Below, piece after piece: positions 52,138-59,852 of a stretch of DNA of 64,000 nt. Below the pieces are notes generated by a model that searched no databases, had not been told where the DNA came from, and saw nothing but the letters and a program-made list of their open reading frames with translations. The stretch covers positions 4,186,564 to 4,250,563 of the forward strand of contig NZ_CP026309.1 in assembly GCF_002906575.1 (NCBI RefSeq), in the 5' to 3' direction. Positions within the stretch are counted from its first letter, which is position 1. The number at the start of each line of letters is the position of its first letter. The DNA comes from Salinigranum rubrum (GTDB lineage: Archaea > Halobacteriota > Halobacteria > Halobacteriales > Haloferacaceae). A program made the position numbers and the translations under genes.

Positions 52138-52203
52138 ATGTCCCACACTCGTTCCGTCACACGACCGCACAGCACCGACGTCCTCGGCCGGAGCGACCGA
52201 TGA
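52138..52203 (+). CDS. Possible 21-residue leader ORF before a secreted protein
   Basis: An ATG at 52138 opens 21 codons (MSHTRSVTRPHSTDVLGRSD at its start) whose TGA overlaps the ATG of the secreted-protein gene (ATGA). AT-rich DNA at 52080-52120 could hold the promoter, so the transcript might begin here. The overlap is suggestive of coupling but the peptide has no recognisable feature. Confidence 0.25.
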   Translation: MSHTRSVTRPHSTDVLGRSDR

Positions 52204-52694
52204 GCACCGACCGCGGACAGGCGTCGACGCTCTTCGCGGCCGTCCTCGCCCTGAGCGTCCTCCTCAGCCTCGTCGTCGCCGGCGCGGTCACACAGACCGG
52301 CACGACGGCCGACCTCAACCTGAACGAGCACTCGAACGAGGGCACGCCGGACGTTCCGTCGATCAGCTACGCCGTGGCCTGCGTCGTCGGGACCGAACTC
52401 GACGCGGACGACGCGCTCGACGTCGACATCACCTTCACGGACGAGGGTGAACCGGGCGAGTTCTTCACCGCCGAGTTCACCTCGGACGTCGAAATCGACT
52501 ACCTCGTGCTCAAGGGCGGTCAGCACATGGAGGAGTTCGCGTTCGACGGGGCGACGGCCGGAAACGCGACGTTCGGGACCGGAGCCATCGTCGACCCGGC
52601 CCGACCCAACAACGCACCCTGCCGGCCCGGTGACGGCGGCATCAAGCAGAACGAAGGTGGCGTCGAGGAGACGGTCTTCTCCCCCGTCAACTGA
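52200..52694 (+). CDS. Secreted protein with SipW-like signal region
   Basis: A 164-residue protein: MSTDRGQASTLFAAVLALSV begins a hydrophobic signal (residues 8-30) followed by ADLNLNEHSNEG and a small domain with two cysteines (YAVACVVG and NAPCRPGDGG). The same layout (GQ, hydrophobic core, then NLN...NEG) occurs in the gene at 54941, so they are paralogues. The signal resembles those of SipW-dependent proteins, though without the classic FSD box. The exported product may be a pilin-like or surface-bound subunit; its function is unknown. Confidence 0.65.
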   Translation: MSTDRGQASTLFAAVLALSVLLSLVVAGAVTQTGTTADLNLNEHSNEGTPDVPSISYAVACVVGTELDADDALDVDITFTDEGEPGEFFTAEFTSDVEIDYLVLKGGQHMEEFAFDGATAGNATFGTGAIVDPARPNNAPCRPGDGGIKQNEGGVEETVFSPVN

Positions 52695-52796
52695 CGTCGA
52701 TACCGTTCGTTTCGACGCCGTCGTCAGGCCGTTGTCGTCATCCAGCACCGCTGCTCGCCCCGGTATCGCCGTTGCTCACCCAAGTGCCGCTGTCAC

Positions 52797-54599
52797 TCAC
52801 CCCAGCACCGCCGCCGCCACCTGCGGGGTGACGAACGCCTCGACGAACCCGGCGACGACGAACACGACGAGCAGTCCGACGACCAGTCGCCACGTCCGTC
52901 CCAGTTCGTCGGCGAGCGCCGATTTCGCCCTCGTCCCTCGCCAGACGCCCCACGCGACGTGGCCGAGTCGGAGACCGACACCACCGGCGACGGCGATAGC
53001 CGGGAGTTCGATGATACCGTGCGGGCCGACGAACGCGATGAACGTCACCGGGTCGACGACGCCCGCGACGGCCCCGACGAGCGCCCCGTTGAACAGGAGC
53101 GTCCCGAGGGTCGGAACCCCGCCGAACAGCCCGGAGAATCCCGCGGTCGTCGCCACGAACCAGTTGTTGACCGCGAGGTTGACGAACGGCCCGACCGGGA
53201 CGACGCCGAACACCGAGGCCGGGTCGGCCGGCGGGTCGATGCTGACCCCCGAGTCGACCGTCGCCGTCCACCCCCCGGCGATGCCCACGAGAAGCGTCGC
53301 CGCCGAGACGACGACGTACCCCCAGCCCGCTCTGAGGAACGTCCCGAGTTCGCGCACCCCGCCGGTCAGCGCACCGCGGACGCCCGCGACGAGGCCCGCG
53401 GTCTCTGCTCCCGACTCCATCTCTCCCGCTCTCTCGGTCACTCCCCCTGTCTCGGTCGCCCCCGTCGATTCGATGCCGCGCTCCGTCTCTGGGGACGGCT
53501 GACTCCCGGTCGCCGTCCCGTCGGCACCGAACACGAACCCGGACTCGTCCGCCGATTCCTCGGCGACGACGCGCTCGTCGTTCGACTCGTCGGACGCGTC
53601 CGACCCCCCGGACTCGTCCGGTGACTCGCTCGCCCCGTCGGACTCCGTCGACTCACCCGACTCGCTCCCCTCCGTCCATCCGGCGTACAGCGACACCGCA
53701 ACCCCGTCGAGGAGCGGCGACACGAGAAACGCCGAGGAGACCGTGACCAGTCGGCTCACGCCGGCGATACCGAAGAGGCCCGCCGCGATTGCGAGGGCGA
53801 CGTAGCTCCCCACGACCACGACGCCGTACAGGAGGAACCCGACGGGGTGGGCGAACGGCACGCCGGCGCTCCGCCGCACGGCACCCACGAGGCTGCGGTC
53901 GTCGACGACGGCCGCCGGGCCCGCGAACGCCAACAGCGCGAAGACGGTCACGACCGCGAACAGGGTAACGAGTCCGCCGACGACGGCCGCGAGGACGGCC
54001 ACGACGGTTCCCTGGTCCAGCGCGGCCGGGTCCGTGGTCCCCCCGAGCGCCCCCGCCCCGCCGACGACGGCCGCGAGCAGCGGGATACCGGCGGCCAGAA
54101 GGAGTGCCCATCGGACGACGACGAGGCCCGCGAACGTCTTCCACCGGCGCATCCCCGCGACGCCCGCGTCGAGCGGGTCGCGCTCGTCGAGCGCCGCGTC
54201 GACGGCCGACAGCGCCGCCGCTCGCGTCACCCCGCTGGCGAGGACGCTCACGAGAAGCGCGAGTCCGAAGGCGAGTACGAGCGGGACGACGACCGTCGGC
54301 GAGAAGAGGACGGCGGCGAGGCGTTCACCGACCGCCGGCGGGAGGCTGGCTGGACTGTCCGGTGCCAACAACTCGGGGTTCACCGACGCGAGGTCGTCGA
54401 GCAACGGCTCTAGTCGACCGGTAGACGCCAGCGCGACGAGCGCGACGACCACCCCGACCAGCATCGGGAGACGGGTCACGTCTCCGGTCGCGGCGACGAG
54501 CGCGTAGTACGGGAGGACGGTACTCGTCTGCCGGCGCAGCACGCCACCGGCGGATCGGAGGGCATCGTCGACGGACACGTCACTCCGTTCCCGCCCCAC
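52797..54599 (-). CDS. SpoIIM-like membrane protein with long N-terminal membrane domain
   Basis: A 600-residue membrane protein. The C-terminal half (about 415-600) has the SpoIIM/DUF95 features: VNLAVNNWFVATTAGFSGLF, GVVDPVTFIAFVGPHGIIELPAIAVAGG and several helices. The N-terminal half (about 1-310) is a separate multi-helix domain; an acidic linker (SESGESTESDGASESPDESG and onward, about 310-360) joins them. Stand-alone SpoIIM-like proteins are about 200 residues, so this is a large fusion. The GTG start at 54599 is uncertain. It lies between the two secreted paralogues on the opposite strand. Confidence 0.8.
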   Translation of the reverse strand: MGRERSDVSVDDALRSAGGVLRRQTSTVLPYYALVAATGDVTRLPMLVGVVVALVALASTGRLEPLLDDLASVNPELLAPDSPASLPPAVGERLAAVLFSPTVVVPLVLAFGLALLVSVLASGVTRAAALSAVDAALDERDPLDAGVAGMRRWKTFAGLVVVRWALLLAAGIPLLAAVVGGAGALGGTTDPAALDQGTVVAVLAAVVGGLVTLFAVVTVFALLAFAGPAAVVDDRSLVGAVRRSAGVPFAHPVGFLLYGVVVVGSYVALAIAAGLFGIAGVSRLVTVSSAFLVSPLLDGVAVSLYAGWTEGSESGESTESDGASESPDESGGSDASDESNDERVVAEESADESGFVFGADGTATGSQPSPETERGIESTGATETGGVTERAGEMESGAETAGLVAGVRGALTGGVRELGTFLRAGWGYVVVSAATLLVGIAGGWTATVDSGVSIDPPADPASVFGVVPVGPFVNLAVNNWFVATTAGFSGLFGGVPTLGTLLFNGALVGAVAGVVDPVTFIAFVGPHGIIELPAIAVAGGVGLRLGHVAWGVWRGTRAKSALADELGRTWRLVVGLLVVFVVAGFVEAFVTPQVAAAVLG

Positions 54600-54940
54600 C
54601 GGCGTATTTCTTCTCCCCCTCCAGCAGCCGTCAGTTGGGTGTCTTCGCGCTCACCGACTACTAGCCGGGAAATCTCTCGGCCGTCCCCCTCCGATGTCCC
54701 CGTCGTCCGCCGACGTTAGGACGTGCTTCATGTCGACGTCTGATGGTAATTTCACCGGTCGATGGAGGCGACAGTATCACCCTCGGCTCCCCGTCCGCGC
54801 CCGTTCGCGGCTCCCCGCCGTAGTCTCGCGTTAACGTTCAGGCTTTCGGGAGACTGTTGCGTGTAACTATACTGAACGCTGAAGAATTCTCCCCCGGAGA
54901 TGACTATCAGTTCACCCAATCCAACCCGGGGTGCGTCCGC
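54600..54940. other. 341-base divergent intergenic region
   Basis: No gene is supported here. An AT-rich run with GTGTAACTATACTGAAC (54858-54874) is the likely promoter for the secreted-protein gene at 54941, which would then have a leader of about 50 bases. The similar GTGTAAGTATGAAC is found on the minus strand near 52098-52111 upstream of its paralogue. Confidence 0.35.
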
Positions 54941-55588
54941 GTGAGCGGCCGCCGCGGGCAGATCAGCGCGCTCCTCGCGTCGACGCTCCTCGTGAGCGCG
55001 TTCGTGGGGGCCGGCGTCGCCGCCGCGTTCACCGACGCCGGGGTGCTCACCGATGCGAACCTGAACAGCTACGGGAACGAGGGCGACGCCGTCACCGCGG
55101 TCGACTTCTTCGCGTTCTGCCCCGTCTCGCTCGACGTAGACGTCGACGAGTTCGACCCGGAGACGGCCCAGTCGCTGCCGGACCAGCCGCTCGAACGGAT
55201 CCTGTTCCCGAACGGTCCGACCGTTCTCCCGACCGGAATCGTCCAGTGGACGACCACCTTCCCCGGTGAGTACTACGTCGTCGTCGGCTACGACGGCACG
55301 CTGGAGCAGTCCTCCCTGTTCGAAGGTCCCGGTGCCGGCTTCGTCGAAGCGGGCGAGGGAATCATCGTCCCGGGCCTGTCCACCGAGCAACCCTGTGGCC
55401 CCAACGGCTTCGGTGTGATGCACGACATCGACTCCGACACCTACGGCGTGTCGCTTCCCGAGACGCTCCCGCCGGAGTTCGAAGAACAGCTCCCCGAGGG
55501 TGTCGACCTCGATGATCTCGAGCTCGACGACTTCGACTCCGTCGAGGAGTTCCTCGCGTACGTCGAGAATCTCGGCATCGTCGCCTGA
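54941..55588 (+). CDS. Secreted protein with SipW-like signal region (paralogue)
   Basis: A 215-residue exported protein starting at a GTG (VSGRRGQISALLASTLLVSA). The hydrophobic core is followed by AAAFTDAGVLTDANLNSYGNEG, close to the AxFxD pattern after SipW-dependent signals and to the paralogue at 52200. Two cysteines (FAFCPVS and QPCGPNG) may form a disulfide bond. The C terminus is very acidic (GVDLDDLELDDFDSVEEF). I preferred this start over an upstream in-frame codon at 54857 because it puts the signal at the N terminus. Confidence 0.65.
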   Translation: MSGRRGQISALLASTLLVSAFVGAGVAAAFTDAGVLTDANLNSYGNEGDAVTAVDFFAFCPVSLDVDVDEFDPETAQSLPDQPLERILFPNGPTVLPTGIVQWTTTFPGEYYVVVGYDGTLEQSSLFEGPGAGFVEAGEGIIVPGLSTEQPCGPNGFGVMHDIDSDTYGVSLPETLPPEFEEQLPEGVDLDDLELDDFDSVEEFLAYVENLGIVA

Positions 55589-55794
55589 CCCGCCACTTTT
55601 CGCGTCCGCTTTTTCGACTGCTCCCCAGCGCCCGCGTTCGACTTCGTTCGGACCTCGTGTCGCACTCGGCGCCCACGACCGACACGCGACCCGGCCCGAT
55701 TCGACACACCGGCTCGCGGTAAGCGCTCCCTATCCCGCTGTAGCCGGCGTTAGTGACTGACGACTTATGCCCCACCCGGCGGTGTACCTGAGTG

Positions 55795-58620
55795 ATGCAG
55801 GACACCTCCACCTCGACGCCGTCCGGCGCGCGCGGACGGCTCGGGGTCGCGCTCTCGCACGTCCGCGCCCGCCCGGTCGTCGTGAGCCTCGTTGCCGTCC
55901 TCCTCGTCGCCCTGCTGGCGCGGTCGTACATCTACGGCGCCGTCTTTCGTGACGGGGCGGTCGTCTTCCTCGCCAACGACCCGTACTACTACCGCTTCGT
56001 CGTCGAGCGACACGTCGCGGGCGCCGGCGGCGACCTCGGGGCGCTCCTCCGGTACGGCGAACGCGACCCGTTCCTCGTCGTCGCGCTCGCGCTCTGTGTC
56101 TCGCTTCTCGGCGGCGTCGAGGCGGCCCCGGTCGTCCTCGCGTGGTATCCGGTCGTCGTCGGCGTCGCCACCGTCGCGCTCGTCTACGTCCTCGCCCGCC
56201 TCGTCTCGTCGTCGCGACTCGTCGGCGTCGTCGCCGCCGTCGCGCTGGCGCTCACCCCGGCGCACGTCGTCCGAACGGCGCTCGGCTTCTCCGACCACCA
56301 CGCCGCGGACTTCCTCTGGCTCGTCGTCGGCGCGACGCTCCTCCTCCTCCTCTGGCGGGTCTCTTCGTCCCGCCGGCGACTCGGTCTCGCGGCGGCGCTC
56401 GCGGTCGTTCTCGCCGTCCAGGTGTCGTCGTGGGAGGCGGGCGTCATGCTCGTCCTCCCCGCGGCGCTCGCAGTCGTCCTCGGCTCCGTCCTCGACGTCG
56501 CCGCCGACCGCCGACCCCGCGCGGGGCTCGCGGCCGCGGCGTCGTTCACCGGCGCCGCGCTCCTCGTCGCCGTCGTGTTCTGGACGCTCGGGTGGCAGAC
56601 CGTCGGCGTCGTCCTCGCGTTCGCCCTGCTCGCGGCGTGCGTCGTGCTGAGCGTCGTCGCCCTCGCCGCAATCGGCGCCGTCGGTCGCTCCGCACGGCCC
56701 GCGCTCGGTATCGGCGCGGTTCCCGTCGTGGTCGGACTCGTCGTCGCCGCCGCCGCGCTCGACGAGCGGTTCGCCCCCGTCCGGTCGCTCTTCGCCGCCG
56801 GGGCCGCGTTCCTCGACGGGTCGAGCGGCACCGGCATCGCAGAGACCGTCTCGCTCGTCGGCGGCCCCCTCGGTCCGCTCACGGGGCCGCTCTCGCTGTT
56901 CGGCCTCCTCCTGTTCGTCGCGCTCCCCGCGCTCGTCGTCACCTCGGTCAGGGCGCTCCGAACGAGAGACGTCGCCGGCGCAGTCGTCGCGACCTACGCG
57001 TGGTACTTCCTCGCGTCGGCGCTCGTCCAGCGGCGCTTCGCCGGCGAACTCTCGCCGTTCGTCGCCGTCTTCGTCGGCCTCGCGCTCGTCGCGCTCGCCC
57101 GCTGGACGGGCGTCCTCCCGACCTCCGCGGCGTCATCGGCTTCCCCCTCGGCCGGCACCGCCGATACCACCAATACCACCGACACCGCCGACACCGATTC
57201 CGGTTCCCGCTTCACGCCGCTGCCGCGTGCGGTCCGCCGATACGGCCCGGCGGCCTTTTCGGTGCTCCTCGCGCTCCTCGTCGTCACGAGTTCCGGCGTG
57301 CTCGCGGTCAAACTCAACCAGTCGGTCGCGACCGACGCGGAGTACGACGCGGCCGCGGCCATCCGCGGGTACGCCGTCGACCGCGACCTCTCGTACCCCC
57401 GAAGCTACGTCCTCAGCCCGCTCGGGAGCAACCGCCTGTTCAACTACGAGGTGAACGCCGAAGCCATCCCCGAACTCTCCTACCGCTACGCGGAGGCGCA
57501 CTACGCGACGTTCGTCCGCAGCGACTCCCCGGATCGACAGTACTGGCGGCACCACGAGCGCGTGGGGTTCGTCGTCACGACCGACGACGTGACCGCCGCC
57601 GCGCCCGCCTCGAACTGGGTCCGCCTCCACCAGCGCCTCGGGAGCCGCGCTGACGGCGTCGAGGGGACGGGCCACTACCGACTCGTCTACGCCAGCGCCG
57701 ACGACTCGGTCAAGGCGTTCGCACTCGTCCCCGGCGCCGTCGTCGCCGGCACCGCCGACCCCGGCGAGCGCGTCTCGCTCTCGCTCCCCGTCACCGTCGG
57801 CGACCGCTCGTTCGTCTACAGCCGCGAGACGACGACCACCGACGTCGGCTGGTACGCCGTCACGGTCCCCTACCCGGGTACCTACGTCGTCGACGGTCGC
57901 GCTGTCACCGTCACCGAGGCGGACGTCCTCGACGGCCGGTTCGTCTCTCAAACCCCCGCAACGTCGAGCGCCCACTGGTCGTTCGACGCGGGCCGGGGCG
58001 ACGTCGCGTTCGACCCCGTCGGCGGCTTCCACGGCCGCGTCCTCGGTCCGACGTGGACCGACGGCGGCCTCTCGTTCGGCGGGACCGGCAGCGTCGTCGT
58101 CCCCGACGGACCGACGCCAACTGCCGAAACGGGGCTGGCGCTCACGGTCCAGTTCACCGGGGTCGAGGACCTCCACCGCGAGTCGCCCGAACCCGCGCGG
58201 TTCCAGCGCATCGTCTCCACCGCGCCCGCCAGCCGGTACACGACGACCGACGGTTACCAACTCGGCCTCGTCGACGGCCACATCGTCGGTGCGGTCGGCG
58301 ACGGCGACGGCGCGGTCGACGTCCGTGGGCCCGCGGTCGACGACGGCGCGCCGCACACGGTGAGCCTCCTGTGGGACGGGCAGGTGGTCAGACTCGTCGT
58401 CGACGGCGCTGTCGTCGACGCAGCGCCCTACGCGGGCGGCGTCACGCCGACCGAGACGCTCGTCGTCGGCGGCACCACCGACGACCGCTACCTCTTCCGC
58501 GGCGTCGTCACGGACGTCCGACTCGACCTCGTCCGCGCGAGCACTCCCCCGAAGACCACGAGGCGTGAGCAGCGAGCGTCCGAACCAGTCGTTCGCTCTG
58601 CCTCTGTCGACGCTTTCTAA
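55795..58620 (+). CDS. STT3/AglB-like membrane glycosyltransferase with LamG-like C terminus
   Basis: A 941-residue protein with about 13 N-terminal helices (to about residue 510). Two features of oligosaccharyltransferase STT3 are kept: an acidic loop with Asp62 in LANDPYYYRF and a second one with Asp167-His-His in GFSDHHAADFLW. The acceptor-binding WWDYG motif after the last helix is absent. Instead, the soluble part includes a beta-rich domain (about 725-925; SFDAGRGDVAF to VRLDLVRAS) that looks like a concanavalin/LamG fold. It may be a divergent transferase or a processing enzyme of surface glycoproteins. The ATG at 55795 was preferred to the GTG before it. Confidence 0.72.
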   Translation: MQDTSTSTPSGARGRLGVALSHVRARPVVVSLVAVLLVALLARSYIYGAVFRDGAVVFLANDPYYYRFVVERHVAGAGGDLGALLRYGERDPFLVVALALCVSLLGGVEAAPVVLAWYPVVVGVATVALVYVLARLVSSSRLVGVVAAVALALTPAHVVRTALGFSDHHAADFLWLVVGATLLLLLWRVSSSRRRLGLAAALAVVLAVQVSSWEAGVMLVLPAALAVVLGSVLDVAADRRPRAGLAAAASFTGAALLVAVVFWTLGWQTVGVVLAFALLAACVVLSVVALAAIGAVGRSARPALGIGAVPVVVGLVVAAAALDERFAPVRSLFAAGAAFLDGSSGTGIAETVSLVGGPLGPLTGPLSLFGLLLFVALPALVVTSVRALRTRDVAGAVVATYAWYFLASALVQRRFAGELSPFVAVFVGLALVALARWTGVLPTSAASSASPSAGTADTTNTTDTADTDSGSRFTPLPRAVRRYGPAAFSVLLALLVVTSSGVLAVKLNQSVATDAEYDAAAAIRGYAVDRDLSYPRSYVLSPLGSNRLFNYEVNAEAIPELSYRYAEAHYATFVRSDSPDRQYWRHHERVGFVVTTDDVTAAAPASNWVRLHQRLGSRADGVEGTGHYRLVYASADDSVKAFALVPGAVVAGTADPGERVSLSLPVTVGDRSFVYSRETTTTDVGWYAVTVPYPGTYVVDGRAVTVTEADVLDGRFVSQTPATSSAHWSFDAGRGDVAFDPVGGFHGRVLGPTWTDGGLSFGGTGSVVVPDGPTPTAETGLALTVQFTGVEDLHRESPEPARFQRIVSTAPASRYTTTDGYQLGLVDGHIVGAVGDGDGAVDVRGPAVDDGAPHTVSLLWDGQVVRLVVDGAVVDAAPYAGGVTPTETLVVGGTTDDRYLFRGVVTDVRLDLVRASTPPKTTRREQRASEPVVRSASVDAF

Positions 58621-58644
58621 CGCCGCCGCGTCGTACCCCCGCGC

Positions 58645-59246
58645 ATGAACGCATCGGAGTTCACCGACGCAGTCCGAGACGCCCACGAGACGCCGCTGTC
58701 GCGACTGGGCTCCTCGAAGTGGGTGTACGCGCTCACCGGCGGCGAGATGGAGGGCGACGCGGTCGAAACCGCGTGGGTCGCCGAGGCGAGCGCCGCGCGC
58801 GAGACGTTCGAGGCGTGGGCCGAGAGCGAGGAGAGCGAGGCCGCTGCGGACGCGTTCGCCGACGCCGCCGCGTTCGCCGAGGAGAACGGCGGCGACGGGG
58901 ACGCGGAACTCCCCCGACGTACGAGGCGCTCGGGTCGCTCGACGGGACGGCCGCCCGCGCCGGCGGCCTCCTCGCGTGGACGCTCGTCGCGGAGAAGACG
59001 CTCGCGCAGATGGTCGGCTTCTTCGTCGGCGACGCGGACCCGTCGACGGCGAACACCTTCCGCGAGCGAAAGAGCGCTATCGGGGAGCTTCGGGGGACGG
59101 CCGAGTCGCTCCTCGACGAGGCCTGCGCGGACGACGACGCGTGGGAGGCCGCCCGCGCCGGTGCCGACGAGGTCATCGAGGCGGCGTACGCCGACTACGT
59201 CGAGACGCTGGAGTCGATGGGCATCAAGCCGAAGAACGTCTGTTGA
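58645..59246 (+). CDS. Ferritin/rubrerythrin-like helical protein (frameshifted in this sequence)
   Basis: A helical protein whose first part (FTDAVRDAHETPLSRLGSSK) and later part (GGLLAWTLVAEKTLAQMVGFFVG) resemble rubrerythrin-like four-helix proteins of haloarchaea. The iron-binding residues are not obvious, so the family is tentative. The frame breaks at about 58911: adding one C to the five-C run (58911-58915) gives ...DAELPPTYEALGSLDG... and 200 residues. It follows the STT3-like gene by 24 bases and may be in the same transcript. Confidence 0.55.
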
Positions 59247-59267
59247 CCCCCGACGTTCGACCCGCAC

Positions 59268-59289
59268 ACCCCTTCATTTCAAGTGGAAA
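59268..59289 (-). promoter_or_regulatory. Origin recognition box, distal pair (left copy)
   Basis: Minus-strand match TTCCACTTGAAATGAAGGGG (one base off the core). With the copy at 59367 it forms a divergent pair 77 bases apart in the convergent gap between two genes, 22 kb right of the presumed origin. Confidence 0.7.
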
Positions 59290-59366
59290 CGACCGCTCCC
59301 CCGTCATCGTTGATTTCGTTCGATTCCCTCGGATACTGCTCCGAACGGCCGACGTTCGCGTCGCTC

Positions 59367-59388
59367 GCTCCACCCGAAACGAAGGGGG
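59367..59388 (+). promoter_or_regulatory. Origin recognition box, distal pair (right copy)
   Basis: Plus-strand match CTCCACCCGAAACGAAGGGG (one base off the core) ending in a G run. The DNA between the two copies is slightly AT-richer (TTGATTTCGTTCGATT). Confidence 0.7.
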
Positions 59389-59462
59389 TTCGTTCGTCGG
59401 CCGGGGAGCCCTCAGTCGGCGGCCGCCGCTCCGGGCGAGGATGGCGCTGACGGGCGACGGCC

Positions 59463-59732
59463 TCAGACGCCCGCGACGCCCTTGCGGTACTCCTTGAGGT
59501 GTTCTCGGGCGGCGACGACACGGTCGTGGAGGTCGCCGTCGGTCTCGCCGGCAATCTCGTAGAGGGCGTTCATGTGGCGGTCCAGCCGACCGTGGTCGGG
59601 CCCCTGGTCCCTGGAGGCGAGTTCCGCGACCTGGTTCGAGTGGTCGTACAGTCGTTCCTGGAGGTCGCCTTCGGCCAGTTCGCTCGCCTTCCGCAACTCC
59701 TCGCTGGCGGCTTCGAGTGTTTTCCGTGACAT
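59463..59732 (-). CDS. Small helical haloarchaeal protein (DUF7553-like)
   Basis: An 89-residue, all-helical, acidic protein (MSRKTLEAASEELRKASELA at its start). It repeats a pattern of charged helices with VAELASRDQGPDHGRLDRHMNALYEI in the middle. I recall a haloarchaeal family DUF7553 of this kind, with no known function. The start was set at this ATG because the frame upstream is proline-rich and unconserved. It is divergent from uvrB with 120 bases between them. Confidence 0.7.
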   Translation of the reverse strand: MSRKTLEAASEELRKASELAEGDLQERLYDHSNQVAELASRDQGPDHGRLDRHMNALYEIAGETDGDLHDRVVAAREHLKEYRKGVAGV

Positions 59733-59852
59733 GGCTAGACGTAGCCCGCGAGGGGGCAAAACCGTTGGCACCGCGGGAGGGGTTGACGGTATCTGTGACG
59801 CCGGGGCGCGCGGGCCGAGCGAGCCAAGTACGTCCATCCCCTACCGCTGAGC

